Assembly: GCF_002120225.1 (NCBI RefSeq)
Contig: NZ_LAPZ01000002.1
Span: forward strand, 186,001 to 250,000
DNA from: Tenacibaculum holothuriorum
GTDB lineage: Bacteria; Bacteroidota; Bacteroidia; Flavobacteriales; Flavobacteriaceae
Reading direction: 5' to 3'
DNA: 64,000 nucleotides
Under the pieces are notes generated by a model that was given only the letters and a program-made list of their open reading frames with translations, made no database searches and was not told the origin of the DNA. This document shows, piece after piece, positions 17,354 to 26,109 of the stretch (positions within the stretch are counted from its first letter, which is position 1; each line of letters begins with the position of its first letter). Position numbers and translations under genes: made by a program.

Positions 17354-18163
17354 ATGAAGTTTACATACAAAATCATATTATTTCTCTTATTTATAACTGT
17401 AAATGTAACTGCACAAATAGATACTTTAAAGCTTCAAAGAGAAGCTCGTGCATTACTTAGAGAAGGAAATAAATTATACAACAAACAAAAGTTTGGAGAT
17501 GCCGCTATTGCTTATAGAAAAGCTTTAGGTAAAGACAGTAAGTATGACAAAGCTAGTTATAACTACGGAAATGCTTTGTACCAAGATAAAAACTATAAAG
17601 AGTCTATTGCTCAATACGAGTTAACCACAAAAACTTCTAAAGATAAGTTTGCTAAAGCTGAAGCGTATCATAATATTGGCAATGCTTTAATGGAGCAAAA
17701 ACAATATCAACAAGCAGTAGAAGCTTATAAAAATTCGTTAAGAAATAATCCGAAAGACGACGAAACAAGGTATAACTTGGCAGTTGCTCAAAAAGAAGCT
17801 AAAAAACAACAGCAAAATCAAAAGAACAACAAAGACAAGAATAAAAAAGACCAAAAAAACAAGGATAAGAATAAAGAACAAGATAAAAAGAACGACAAAA
17901 ATAAAGATCAGAAAGACGGAAACGATAAAGATAAAAAAGATCAAAAGAAGGATCCGAAAGACGATCAAAACCAAAATAAAAACAAGCCTAACGATCAAAA
18001 GAAAGATCAACAGAACAAGCCTAAACCTCAACAAGGGAAAATGAGTCCTGAACAAATTAAGCAGTTGTTAGAAAGCTTAAATAATGAGGAGAAAAAAACG
18101 CAAAAGAAAATGAATGCAAAAAAGGCTAAAGGCAGAAAAGTTAAACAAGAAAAAGATTGGTAA
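17354..18163 (+). CDS. batC: BatC-like TPR protein with Lys/Asp/Asn/Gln-rich low-complexity region
   Basis: A protein of 269 residues. It has a signal peptide (about 1-20), tetratricopeptide repeats at about 35-140 (YNYGNALYQDKNYKESIAQY, then YHNIGNALMEQKQYQQAVEAY), and an 80-residue stretch at 149-228 made almost only of Lys, Asp, Asn and Gln. A short conserved segment (MSPEQIKQLLESLNNEE) and a basic tail follow. TPR units probably serve as a periplasmic scaffold for BatA and BatB. The low-complexity linker is probably unstructured and could vary in length between strains. Confidence 0.88.
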   Translation: MKFTYKIILFLLFITVNVTAQIDTLKLQREARALLREGNKLYNKQKFGDAAIAYRKALGKDSKYDKASYNYGNALYQDKNYKESIAQYELTTKTSKDKFAKAEAYHNIGNALMEQKQYQQAVEAYKNSLRNNPKDDETRYNLAVAQKEAKKQQQNQKNNKDKNKKDQKNKDKNKEQDKKNDKNKDQKDGNDKDKKDQKKDPKDDQNQNKNKPNDQKKDQQNKPKPQQGKMSPEQIKQLLESLNNEEKKTQKKMNAKKAKGRKVKQEKDW

Positions 18164-18242
18164 AATATTCACATTTCTTTAAAAGAAATGACACTGGTTT
18201 AGCTTATAAAAATTACTATTTTTACGCGATTAGAAATTACGA

Positions 18243-20009
18243 ATGAAGTTTAAACTATACATAACTATATTATTCAGCTTTTTTAGCTTTTTTATAACTG
18301 CGCAAAAAAAAACAACCTTTACAACTACAGTTAGTAAAAACAAGCTAGGTGTAAATCAGCGTTTAAAAGTAGATTTTATAATTAATAAACGAGGAGCTGA
18401 TAATTTTAAAGAACCAAGCTTCAAAAACTTTAATGTAGTTGGGGGGCCAAGTCAAGCTGTAAGCCAATCGTATGTTAATGGTAAATTTTCATATTCAAAA
18501 TCATATTCTTTTATTCTTCAACCTAAAAAAAGAGGTGAATTAACAATTGCTCCTGCTTCTATAGAAATAGATGGAAAAACTTTAAATTCTAACCCTGTTA
18601 AGGTTATTGTATTAAAAGCTGTTGATATTCCTAAAAATCCAAACGACCCAAATTACATTGCTCAACAAAACATTCATTTAGTAGCAGAGGCTTCAAAATC
18701 GAGCCCTTATGTTGGTGAAGGTATTTATGTAGAATATCGCCTGTACTTTAGTGAAAATGTAGGTATTTACGATTCTTCTATTACCGAAGCTCCGCAGTAC
18801 AATGGTTTTTGGAATCAGGAGATTAAACAAAATAGATTACAAGCAAAAATTGGAACGTATAATGGAGAACGTTACCGCTATGCTGTGTTACATAAATCAT
18901 TATTAATTCCAACAAAATCAGGAAAATTAACGATTGACCCAATGAAAATGGATATTTTGGTTGATGTTCCTACTGGTCGTGCCGATTTCTTTGGAAATGC
19001 CATTACAAGAAGAGTTCGCAAGCAATTTTCTTCTGCTAAAAAAATTATTCGAGCACAAGAATTACCATTAGCTAATAAGCCTGAAAGTTTTAATGGAGCC
19101 GTTGGTGAATTTGATTTTAATGTTGATTTAAGTAAAAACACTTTAAAAGCAAATGAATCTTCTCAAATTAAAGTTGCTGTTAGCGGTAAAGGAAATTTAA
19201 AATTATTCGAATTACCTAAAATAGAGACTCCGAAAGAACTTGAGGTTTACCAACCAGAAAGAAAAGAAAAAGTAACTATTTCTGCTAGCGGTTTAAGAGG
19301 TAGTGTTACTGATAGTTATACGGTTGTCCCTGAGTTTAAAGGAAAATACAAAATACCAAAAGTTAGTTTTTCTTATTTCAACCCGAAAACAAAAGAATAT
19401 AAAACTATTACTACTGAAGATTTATATGTTGATGTTTTACAAGGAAAAGAGTTAAACACAAATTCTGATGCAAATTCGGTTGTAAAACAAGATGTAAAAG
19501 TTACAGGTACTAATTTTAGATATATTCAGAACAGCACTTCTTTTGAAACTCAAGAAAAATCTGATTTCTTTAAATCTACACCTTTTTATATTCTTTTATT
19601 GTTACCACTTTTAGCAATACCTGTAGGGATTTTTGTTCATAAAAAACAAGAAGAAAAAGCTGGAGATGTATTAGGGAACAAACTAAGAAAAGCAGACAAA
19701 CTAGCTAAGAAATATTTATCAGAAGCTCAAAAACAACTAGGTAATAAAGAGGCTTTTTATGAAGCATTAGAAAGGGCTCTACATAATTATTTAAAAGCGA
19801 AACTAGGTGTTGAAACTTCTGAAATTAGTAGAGAAAAAATAACAGAATTACTTAAAAATAAAAATATTGACACTACTACAATCAATAGTTTCATTGATGT
19901 ATTAAACGATTGTGATTTTGCACGTTATACTCCGATAGACAACGTACAAATGAATCAAGAATACGAAAAGGCAAAACAAGTAATAACTCAAATAGATAAG
20001 CAATTATAA
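18243..20009 (+). CDS. batD: BatD protein (aerotolerance, oxygen tolerance family)
   Basis: A protein of 588 residues with a signal peptide (about 1-20), a large beta-rich periplasmic region with repeated Ig-like units (20-435), one membrane helix near 445-465 (FYILLLLPLLAIPVGIFV) and a helical cytoplasmic tail. This matches BatD, which is needed with BatA and BatB in the envelope. A 79-base gap before it contains a short hairpin (CATTTCT/AGAAATG at 18172-18190) and a near-consensus -7 (TATTTTTA), so a secondary promoter for batD-batE is possible. Its stop overlaps the batE ATG (TAATG). Confidence 0.9.
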   Translation: MKFKLYITILFSFFSFFITAQKKTTFTTTVSKNKLGVNQRLKVDFIINKRGADNFKEPSFKNFNVVGGPSQAVSQSYVNGKFSYSKSYSFILQPKKRGELTIAPASIEIDGKTLNSNPVKVIVLKAVDIPKNPNDPNYIAQQNIHLVAEASKSSPYVGEGIYVEYRLYFSENVGIYDSSITEAPQYNGFWNQEIKQNRLQAKIGTYNGERYRYAVLHKSLLIPTKSGKLTIDPMKMDILVDVPTGRADFFGNAITRRVRKQFSSAKKIIRAQELPLANKPESFNGAVGEFDFNVDLSKNTLKANESSQIKVAVSGKGNLKLFELPKIETPKELEVYQPERKEKVTISASGLRGSVTDSYTVVPEFKGKYKIPKVSFSYFNPKTKEYKTITTEDLYVDVLQGKELNTNSDANSVVKQDVKVTGTNFRYIQNSTSFETQEKSDFFKSTPFYILLLLPLLAIPVGIFVHKKQEEKAGDVLGNKLRKADKLAKKYLSEAQKQLGNKEAFYEALERALHNYLKAKLGVETSEISREKITELLKNKNIDTTTINSFIDVLNDCDFARYTPIDNVQMNQEYEKAKQVITQIDKQL

Positions 20010-20761
20010 TGAAGAAGATTATTATAGTATTACTATTGTTTATTTCTAGCATATCGAATGCTCAAAATGCTGATGCAGTATTTTCAAACGCTAATGCATT
20101 ATACAAAGAAGGTAAGTACAGTGAAGCTATTAAATTGTATGAAGAAGTAATCGATCAAAACAAAGTATCATCAGAGTTATATTATAATTTAGGAAATGCT
20201 TATTACAAATTAAATAAAGTAGCTCCTTCTATTTATTATTACGAAAAAGCAATTCAATTAGCCCCATTGAATGAAGATGCTCAGAATAACTTAATATTCG
20301 CAAAACGATTAACACTAGATAGAATTGAAGAATTACCAAAATCGGTTTTTCAAAAATTCAACGAAAACTATTTGCAAAAGTTAACCTATAATAGTTGGGC
20401 AGTTGTAACTGTTTTATTTTCTTTTTTAGCAGGAATACTTTTCTTACTGTTTTATTTTGCTTTAGAGCCTTCAAAAAAACGATTGTATTTTGTAACCAGC
20501 ATGCTTTCGTTTTTATTACTAATCGTTACATTAAGTATTACATTTACTCAATACAGTGACGCACAAAAAAACATACAGGCTATAATTTTTTCTGAAGAAG
20601 TTTCTGTAAACAATGCTCCTACTGCTAACTCAGAAGAAGTATTTACTTTACACGAAGGAACCAAAGTCAAAGTTTTAGATAGCGTTGATGATTGGAAAAA
20701 AATAAAATTAGCAGATGGTAAAATTGGATGGATGAAAGCCAATTCCTTGAAAATTTTATAA
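20009..20761 (+). CDS. batE: BatE-like TPR and SH3 domain membrane protein
   Basis: A protein of 250 residues with a signal peptide (1-18), TPR repeats at about 25-100, two membrane helices (about 130-150 and 160-178) and a C-terminal bacterial SH3 domain (about 195-250, ending KIGWMKANSLKIL). This order is typical of BatE, the last gene of the operon. The SH3 domain may bind peptidoglycan. Its ATG shares one base with the batD stop. No clear terminator follows. Confidence 0.88.
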   Translation: MKKIIIVLLLFISSISNAQNADAVFSNANALYKEGKYSEAIKLYEEVIDQNKVSSELYYNLGNAYYKLNKVAPSIYYYEKAIQLAPLNEDAQNNLIFAKRLTLDRIEELPKSVFQKFNENYLQKLTYNSWAVVTVLFSFLAGILFLLFYFALEPSKKRLYFVTSMLSFLLLIVTLSITFTQYSDAQKNIQAIIFSEEVSVNNAPTANSEEVFTLHEGTKVKVLDSVDDWKKIKLADGKIGWMKANSLKIL

Positions 20762-20802
20762 TTTTTTGACTTTCTTTAACATCATCACTAATTTTTTAAT
20801 GT

Positions 20803-20810
20803 TACATTTG
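20803..20810 (+). promoter_or_regulatory. -7 box of the SulP/carbonic anhydrase cluster
   Basis: TACATTTG matches TAnnTTTG, 17 bases before the ATG of the small exported protein at 20827. It separates this cluster from the Bat operon. Confidence 0.55.
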
Positions 20811-20826
20811 TTTTTTTCTGAAAAGA

Positions 20827-21120
20827 ATGAACAAACCACTCTTTACATACTTTTTAGCTTTTGTACTGTTAGCAAGTGTTGCAGTACCTTCTTATATTAG
20901 TATTACAGAAGAAGTATGTGAAACCTCATTAGTCTTAGATATTGAAGATGAAAATGACAGTGAAAATTCTAAAGAAGCTGAATTTAAAATAGTTCCTTTA
21001 TCTTTTGAATTTTCTTCAACTTATACACTAGCATTCGGTTTTCAAAAAAACATATACAAATCAACTCAATACGATTCTATTTATAGAAAGTTAGAATCTC
21101 CTCCTCCTGAATTTAGTTAA
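20827..21120 (+). CDS. Small exported or membrane-anchored hypothetical protein
   Basis: A protein of 97 residues that I cannot assign to a family. An N-terminal hydrophobic segment (about 5-22, TYFLAFVLLASVAVPSYI) could be a signal peptide or membrane anchor. An acidic stretch follows (DIEDENDSENSKEAE), and the C-terminus is a Pro-rich LESPPPEFS. It has its own promoter and is the first gene ahead of sulP1 in the same direction, 113 bases away, so it may be part of the bicarbonate uptake unit. This link rests on position only. Confidence 0.6.
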   Translation: MNKPLFTYFLAFVLLASVAVPSYISITEEVCETSLVLDIEDENDSENSKEAEFKIVPLSFEFSSTYTLAFGFQKNIYKSTQYDSIYRKLESPPPEFS

Positions 21121-21193
21121 TCTAAAAAATCTACCTATAGTGTTTTGTTTCACAAGGCACTCTAAATCATTATTATATATTTTTTTAACTATA

Positions 21194-21215
21194 TAACCAC
21201 TAAACAAAGTGGTTA
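21194..21215. repeat. Inverted repeat upstream of sulP1
   Basis: TAACCACT (21194-21201) and AGTGGTTA (21208-21215) are perfect arms with a 6-base spacer, ending 18 bases before the sulP1 ATG. There is no following T tract, so an operator or a leader hairpin is more likely than a terminator. Confidence 0.5.
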
Positions 21216-21233
21216 CAAAGATTTTATTTGACT

Positions 21234-22754
21234 ATGTTCAAAACAATTAAAAACGATTTACCCGCAAGTATCGTAGTATTTTTCGTCGCATTACCATTAT
21301 GTTTAGGTATTGCATTAGCCAGTGGAGCTCCATTATTTTCTGGATTAATTGCCGGAATCGTAGGTGGTGTTGTAGTAGGAAGTATTAGTGGCTCTAAAAT
21401 TGGAGTTAGTGGTCCTGCAGCTGGTTTAGCAGCAATAGTATTAGTAGCTATTCAAGATTTAGGTTTTGAAACCTTTTTAGTTGCTGTAGTTTTAGCTGGA
21501 GTATTTCAAATCCTTTTAGGATTAGTTAAAGCTGGTGTTATTGGATATTATTTCCCATCATCAGTTATTAAAGGTATGTTAACAGGTATTGGTATTATTA
21601 TCTTTATGAAACAAATTCCTTTTTTCTTCGGATTTGACGGAAAGTTAAAAGACCTTTTTACTAATTTCGGAGCTATCGAAATGGGATCTACTGTTTTAGG
21701 TATTGTTAGTTTAGCTATTTTATTACTTTGGAGTAGTGTATTAGCTAAAAAAGGTAAAATTTTCCAAATAGTACAAGGACCTATCGTAGTTGTAGTTTTG
21801 GGTGTTATTTATTATTTACTTACTAAAGACACAAGTTTAAATATTGCTGGTAAAAATATTGTAAATGTTCCTAGCATAGACACCTATATAAACGATTTCA
21901 AGCTTCCTAATTTTGCAGAAATCACAAATCCTAAAGTACTATTAACTGCCTTTACTATTGGTTTAGTAGCAAGTTTAGAAACTTTATTATGTGTTGAGGC
22001 AACAGATAAACTAGACCCTCATAAAAATGTAACTCCAACTAACAGAGAATTATTTGCTCAAGGAGCTGGGAATATTGTTTCTGGTTTAATTGGTGGTTTA
22101 CCTGTAACTCAGGTAATTGTTCGTAGTTCTGCTAACATTAACTCAGGAGGTAGAACAAAATTATCAGCAATTATTCATGGTTTCCTTTTAATAGTGGCAG
22201 TGGTATTAGTACCAAACTTAATGAACTTAATTCCATTAGCTGTATTAGCTGCTGTGTTATTAATAGTAGGTTATAAGCTAGCAAAACCTTCATTATTTAA
22301 GAAAATGTACGAGTTAGGTTGGCAACAATTTTTACCATTTATAGTAACTGTAGTTGGTATTGTTGGTTTAGATTTATTAAAAGGAATTGCTTTAGGTTTA
22401 GTTGTAGGTATTGTTGTTATCTTAATTAAAAGTTATAGAAACTCTCACTTTTTACACAAAGAGGATAAAAGTAATGGAGAGCAAAAAATGAAAATGACTT
22501 TGGCAGAAGAAGTTACTTTTATAAACAAAGGAACCATCTTGAAAGAATTAGATAGCTTACCTGAAAATTCTTATTTAGAATTAGATGTTAGAAAAACACG
22601 TTATTTAGATTATGATATTATTGAAATTCTTGAAGATTTTGCTTTAAAAGCTAAAGAAAGAAATATTAATATCAAATTATATTCAGAAAGAGGTATCGTT
22701 GAAAACCCTGAAAGCTTTATAGAGTTCTTCAAATTAAGACCAAAAACAGCTTAA
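21234..22754 (+). CDS. SulP family anion transporter (likely bicarbonate), first copy
   Basis: An inner-membrane transporter of 506 residues. The SulP core is seen from the N-terminal DLPASIVVFFVALPLCLGIA through the conserved SGPAAGL segment and the GLPVTQVIVRSSANINSGG motif, with 10-14 helices up to about residue 400. A short STAS-like domain ends the protein (about 415-500). The beta-carbonic anhydrase gene downstream favours bicarbonate as substrate, but sulfate cannot be excluded. The ATG at 21234 is preferred over a TTG two codons upstream. A 12-bp hairpin follows the stop. Confidence 0.85.
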   Translation: MFKTIKNDLPASIVVFFVALPLCLGIALASGAPLFSGLIAGIVGGVVVGSISGSKIGVSGPAAGLAAIVLVAIQDLGFETFLVAVVLAGVFQILLGLVKAGVIGYYFPSSVIKGMLTGIGIIIFMKQIPFFFGFDGKLKDLFTNFGAIEMGSTVLGIVSLAILLLWSSVLAKKGKIFQIVQGPIVVVVLGVIYYLLTKDTSLNIAGKNIVNVPSIDTYINDFKLPNFAEITNPKVLLTAFTIGLVASLETLLCVEATDKLDPHKNVTPTNRELFAQGAGNIVSGLIGGLPVTQVIVRSSANINSGGRTKLSAIIHGFLLIVAVVLVPNLMNLIPLAVLAAVLLIVGYKLAKPSLFKKMYELGWQQFLPFIVTVVGIVGLDLLKGIALGLVVGIVVILIKSYRNSHFLHKEDKSNGEQKMKMTLAEEVTFINKGTILKELDSLPENSYLELDVRKTRYLDYDIIEILEDFALKAKERNINIKLYSERGIVENPESFIEFFKLRPKTA

Positions 22755-22762
22755 AAAATAAG

Positions 22763-22799
22763 TAAAAGTGTTTGTGTGTTTTTTATGCAAACACTTTTA
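22763..22799 (+). terminator. Weak terminator or processing hairpin after sulP1
   Basis: TAAAAGTGTTTG (22763-22774) pairs perfectly with CAAACACTTTTA (22788-22799) across a 13-base loop. The T tract after it is only four bases, so it may only reduce or stabilise the transcript between the two sulP genes. Confidence 0.45.
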
Positions 22800-22887
22800 A
22801 CAAAAACATAAAACACTAATAACCAGCAAAAAAAACTTATTAAAGCTTTAAAAAAATTAGTATTTTTAAGTACTAACTTTCTTTAAT

Positions 22888-24753
22888 ATGAAAAACTTAT
22901 TTTCTAACATTCGTGGGGATATTTTTGGCGGTGTTACTGCCGGAATTGTTGCTTTGCCATTAGCCTTAGCTTTCGGTGTATCTTCTGGTTTAGGACCTAG
23001 CGCCGGTTTATATGGTGCCATTTTAATTGCCTTTTTTGCTGCTCTTTTTGGTGGAACAGACACTCAAATTTCTGGTCCAACTGCACCTATGACAGCAGTA
23101 AGTATGGTAGTTATTGCAACTATTATTGCTGCTAACGATGGAGACATCAACAAAGCAATGCCTATAATTTTAACGGTATTTCTATTAGCAGGTTTAATGC
23201 AAATTGGTTTAGGAGCCATCGGTTTAGGAAAATATATTCGATATATTCCTTATCCGGTTGTATCTGGATTTATGACTGCTATTGGGGTAATTATTTTGGT
23301 AACACAAATACTTCCATCGGTAGGATATTATGCTAAAGAAGATGCATCTTATGTAGAGAAATTTAAACCTTTAGCAGAAGAAATAATTTTAGAAAATATT
23401 TTAAAGGAAGAAGCTGAAGAAGGTATTTTAGTTTTAGAAGATTTTAAAGAAACTATAAAACGTGCTGAATTAATTACTCAAGAAGATATTCTTAACGAAA
23501 GTAAAACTCTTGCAGGCAAAGAAGCGTCTGGAGTGATTGGTACTTTTAATGTCTTACCAAGGGCTCTAAAAAATATTAATTGGTTAGAACTAGCTTTAGC
23601 GCTGGGAACCATATTTATAATTTACGGTTTTAAACGAATTACTACTGTAGTACCAAGTACATTGGTAGCTTTAGTGGTAATGACAGGTATAGCGGTAGCG
23701 TTTGGTTTAAACTATAGACCTATTGAGGAAATTCCTCAAGGATTTCCAGCACCAAATCTTGAAATTTTCACAGGTTTTAAACTCTCTAATATTACACCCT
23801 ACTTTTTTACAGCATTAACCTTAGCGCTTTTAGGAGCCATCGATTCATTGCTTACTTCGGTAGTGGCAGATAATATGACTAAAACTAAACACAAACCCAA
23901 CAAAGAATTAGTTGGACAAGGAATTGGTAATACTATTGCTGCTGTTTTTGGAGGAATCCCAGGTGCTGGTGCAACAATTAGAACCGTTGTTAACATCAAT
24001 TCAGGAGGTAAAACCAAATTATCGGGTATGATAGCTGGTGTTATGCTTTTAATTATCCTGTTAGGATTAGGTCCAATCGCTTCTAAAATTCCTGCTGCTG
24101 TATTAGCTGGTATTTTAATTACCGTTGGTATTGGAGTAATGGATTATAAAGGACTAAAAGCAATACCTTCTTTGCCAAAAGACATTGAATTAGGGCCTAT
24201 AAAACTAAGCTCAGAAGTATTAATTATGTTAGTGGTATTAGTGCTATCTACTTTTTGGAATTTAGTATACGCAGTAGGTATTGGTTTAATTATCGCTTCT
24301 TTAATGTTTATGAAGAAAATTGGTGATTTAACCGCAGAGCGTTCAGAAGTTTTAACTTTTGAAGAAGCATGGGATGACGAAGTAGACTTCCCTATAGAAC
24401 TGAAAGAAGAAGTATTTATAAAGCATATTAAAGGACCTTTATTTTTCGGGTACACCAGTGATTTCCAAGCAATGACTAAACAAATTCCTAAAACTGCTAC
24501 CACAGTTATTATGCGTTTAGATTTGATGCAATATATGGATCAATCTGGGTTATATGCGATGGAAGATATGATTCAAGATTTAAAATCAAACGGAACCCAC
24601 GTTCAGGTATTATTTGTTGGCTTATTAAGACAACCACGCTATATGATGGAACGTATTGGTTTAATTCCAGATTTTATTCCTGAAGATCATATTTTTGAAA
24701 CATTTAAAGAATGCCAAACTTGGGCAAAAGAAAATATAGAAGACATTTATTAA
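22888..24753 (+). CDS. SulP family anion transporter with acidic insertion and STAS domain, second copy
   Basis: A transporter of 621 residues. The SulP core begins DIFGGVTAGIVALPLALAFG and includes SGPTAPMTA (62-70) and GGIPGAGATIRTVVNINSGG. Unlike the first copy it carries a soluble, Glu/Lys-rich insertion at about 147-230 between predicted helices, and a full C-terminal STAS domain (from about 510) with the D-x-SG motif (YMDQSGLYAMED). The two copies are clearly paralogues of different subfamilies. It lies 20 bases upstream of the carbonic anhydrase gene, which supports bicarbonate as cargo. Confidence 0.87.
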   Translation: MKNLFSNIRGDIFGGVTAGIVALPLALAFGVSSGLGPSAGLYGAILIAFFAALFGGTDTQISGPTAPMTAVSMVVIATIIAANDGDINKAMPIILTVFLLAGLMQIGLGAIGLGKYIRYIPYPVVSGFMTAIGVIILVTQILPSVGYYAKEDASYVEKFKPLAEEIILENILKEEAEEGILVLEDFKETIKRAELITQEDILNESKTLAGKEASGVIGTFNVLPRALKNINWLELALALGTIFIIYGFKRITTVVPSTLVALVVMTGIAVAFGLNYRPIEEIPQGFPAPNLEIFTGFKLSNITPYFFTALTLALLGAIDSLLTSVVADNMTKTKHKPNKELVGQGIGNTIAAVFGGIPGAGATIRTVVNINSGGKTKLSGMIAGVMLLIILLGLGPIASKIPAAVLAGILITVGIGVMDYKGLKAIPSLPKDIELGPIKLSSEVLIMLVVLVLSTFWNLVYAVGIGLIIASLMFMKKIGDLTAERSEVLTFEEAWDDEVDFPIELKEEVFIKHIKGPLFFGYTSDFQAMTKQIPKTATTVIMRLDLMQYMDQSGLYAMEDMIQDLKSNGTHVQVLFVGLLRQPRYMMERIGLIPDFIPEDHIFETFKECQTWAKENIEDIY

Positions 24754-24773
24754 AAAAATAACTTAAAACAATT

Positions 24774-25403
24774 ATGAGAAATACGGCAATTACAAAAGAA
24801 GTACAATTAGGTTTAACTGCAGATTCTGTATTGCAAGATTTATTAGAAGGTAACAATCGTTATGTAAACAATAACCTAACAGCTTCTAATGTTTCAGATT
24901 TAGTAGAACAAACAACAGGAGGTCAATTTCCTAAAGCAGTAATTTTATCTTGTATCGATTCTCGTGTACCAGTAGAAATGGTTTTCGATCAATCTATTGG
25001 AGATGTTTTTGTTGCTCGTGTAGCAGGAAACTTTGAGAACGTAGACATTTTAGGAAGTATGGAATACTCTTGTAAAGTTGCAGGAAGTAAATTAGTTTTA
25101 GTATTAGGGCACGAAAGCTGTGGAGCTGTTAAAGCTGCATGTGATGGTGTAGAGTTAGGTAACATTACTGCAATGTTAGACAATATTGTACCTGCTGTTA
25201 AAAAAGCATCTGAAGAAGTAGAAGGAGAAACTAATTCTTCTAACAGTGAATTTGTTGCTAAAACTGTTGAAAACAACGTGAAGTTAACTATGGACAGAAT
25301 CCGTGAAAAGAGCCCTATTTTAGCTGAAATGGAGAAAAACGGAGAAATTCAAATCGTTGGTGGAGTATACTCTTTACAAAACGGAGAAGTTACAATGTTA
25401 TAA
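24774..25403 (+). CDS. Beta-class carbonic anhydrase
   Basis: A cytosolic enzyme of 209 residues that interconverts CO2 and bicarbonate. The zinc and active-site residues are all visible: C60 and D62-SR64 in SCIDSR, and H113 with C116 in GHESCGA. It starts 20 bases after the second sulP gene, so uptake and hydration are linked in one transcript. In marine flavobacteria such modules are thought to feed bicarbonate to anaplerotic carboxylases. There is no signal peptide. A strong terminator follows 24 bases after the stop. Confidence 0.93.
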   Translation: MRNTAITKEVQLGLTADSVLQDLLEGNNRYVNNNLTASNVSDLVEQTTGGQFPKAVILSCIDSRVPVEMVFDQSIGDVFVARVAGNFENVDILGSMEYSCKVAGSKLVLVLGHESCGAVKAACDGVELGNITAMLDNIVPAVKKASEEVEGETNSSNSEFVAKTVENNVKLTMDRIREKSPILAEMEKNGEIQIVGGVYSLQNGEVTML

Positions 25404-25427
25404 AAACATCACTAACTTTTATAAAAC

Positions 25428-25459
25428 AAAACTCCGAAGTTATTAGCTTCGGAGTTTTT
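25428..25459 (+). terminator. Rho-independent terminator after the carbonic anhydrase gene
   Basis: AAAACTCCGAAG (25428-25439) pairs perfectly over 12 bp with CTTCGGAGTTTT (25447-25458) around a 7-base loop, with further T runs to 25466. Confidence 0.9.
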
Positions 25460-25485
25460 GTTTTTTACACTGTAAATGTTAAAGA

Positions 25486-25542
25486 AAAATAGGGTTAACC
25501 CTATTTTAGTTAGGGTTAACCCTAATAAAGATTTAGGGTTAG
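25486..25542. repeat. Two GGGTTAACCC palindromes plus a half-site
   Basis: A perfect 22-bp palindrome centred on GGGTTAACCC (25486-25507) is followed by a 16-bp one with the same core (25510-25525). Their centres are 21 bp apart, two helical turns. A third copy of the half-site (TTAGGGTTAG) lies at 25533-25542. No gene overlaps. The arrangement looks like operator sites for a dimeric regulator of the downstream secreted-protein gene, but the regulator is unknown. Confidence 0.6.
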
Positions 25543-25668
25543 TAGGTATTGTACAGCATACTCTCTCTTCTTAAATTTATTCCAAGTAAAAATTGCTATT
25601 CTTAAAACCTTATTGAAAACAAAATACTAGTCATTTGTTATTAAAGCTTTATCAGTCTAAGTAACTTT

Positions 25669-25676
25669 TACTTTTG
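25669..25676 (+). promoter_or_regulatory. -7 box of the small secreted-protein gene
   Basis: TACTTTTG matches TAnnTTTG and lies 54 bases upstream of the ATG at 25731 and about 130 bases downstream of the palindrome pair. Confidence 0.5.
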
Positions 25677-25730
25677 GTCGAAAACTAACCACTCAAGACC
25701 TTAATGGAGTATTTAAAATTTTATATTATT

Positions 25731-26039
25731 ATGAAAAAAGTAATATTTATCTTAGCTTTTATGCTAATGGGAACCTATGTATCTGCCAACACTCTAGAAA
25801 TCCCAATTATTGACAACACAAAAACTGAACTTATTAAAAGTGATGTTAATGATGGTTTAAAAGTATCTATAAAAACAGTTATTGAAGTAGATATTTGTAC
25901 TGTAACAGTTACTTATACGACATCTGACGGTGTAAGACATAGTGCTACCGCATCAAACAATAGAGGTGATTGTGGTAAAGCTGAAGCACTTGCTAATAAA
26001 ACAGCATTGAAAATGGCACAAGATCATATTAGTAATTAA
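25731..26039 (+). CDS. Small secreted hypothetical protein
   Basis: A protein of 102 residues. It has a clear signal peptide (MKKVIFILAFMLMGTYVSA) and a mature part of about 83 residues with two cysteines (VDICTVTV and RGDCGKAE) that could form a disulfide, followed by a helical, Ala/Lys-rich end. I do not recognise the family. The ATG at 25731 is chosen over one at 25704 because it gives the clean signal peptide. It precedes the GLPGLI-receptor pair in the same direction, with a weak hairpin between them. Confidence 0.65.
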   Translation: MKKVIFILAFMLMGTYVSANTLEIPIIDNTKTELIKSDVNDGLKVSIKTVIEVDICTVTVTYTTSDGVRHSATASNNRGDCGKAEALANKTALKMAQDHISN

Positions 26040-26048
26040 TAAAATGAG

Positions 26049-26072
26049 CAGCCTTACATGGTGAGGCTGTTT
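26049..26072 (+). terminator. Weak terminator after the small secreted-protein gene
   Basis: CAGCCT (26049-26054) pairs with AGGCTG (26064-26069), extended inward by a G-U, A-T and C-G pair, and only a short TTTA follows. Confidence 0.4.
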
Positions 26073-26109
26073 ATCTACTCCCCTTTTTGATATAAACTTT
26101 CTAAAAAAA

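Larger units (their letters stand above)
25404..25730. other. Intergenic region of 327 bases
   Basis: It holds the carbonic anhydrase terminator (25428-25459), the paired GGGTTAACCC palindromes (25486-25542) and a -7 box (25669-25676). I see no coding potential in the remaining sequence. Confidence 0.7.

Noticed and set aside
17738..18055. Long open frames on both strands across the BatC low-complexity region
   Set aside because: They arise from the A-rich repeat codons of the Lys/Asp/Asn/Gln tract, have extreme composition and no start context.
25487..25542. Telomere-like TTAGGG repeats or a CRISPR-like array
   Set aside because: Only two palindromes and a half-site occur, with no constant repeat-spacer pattern and no cas genes nearby.
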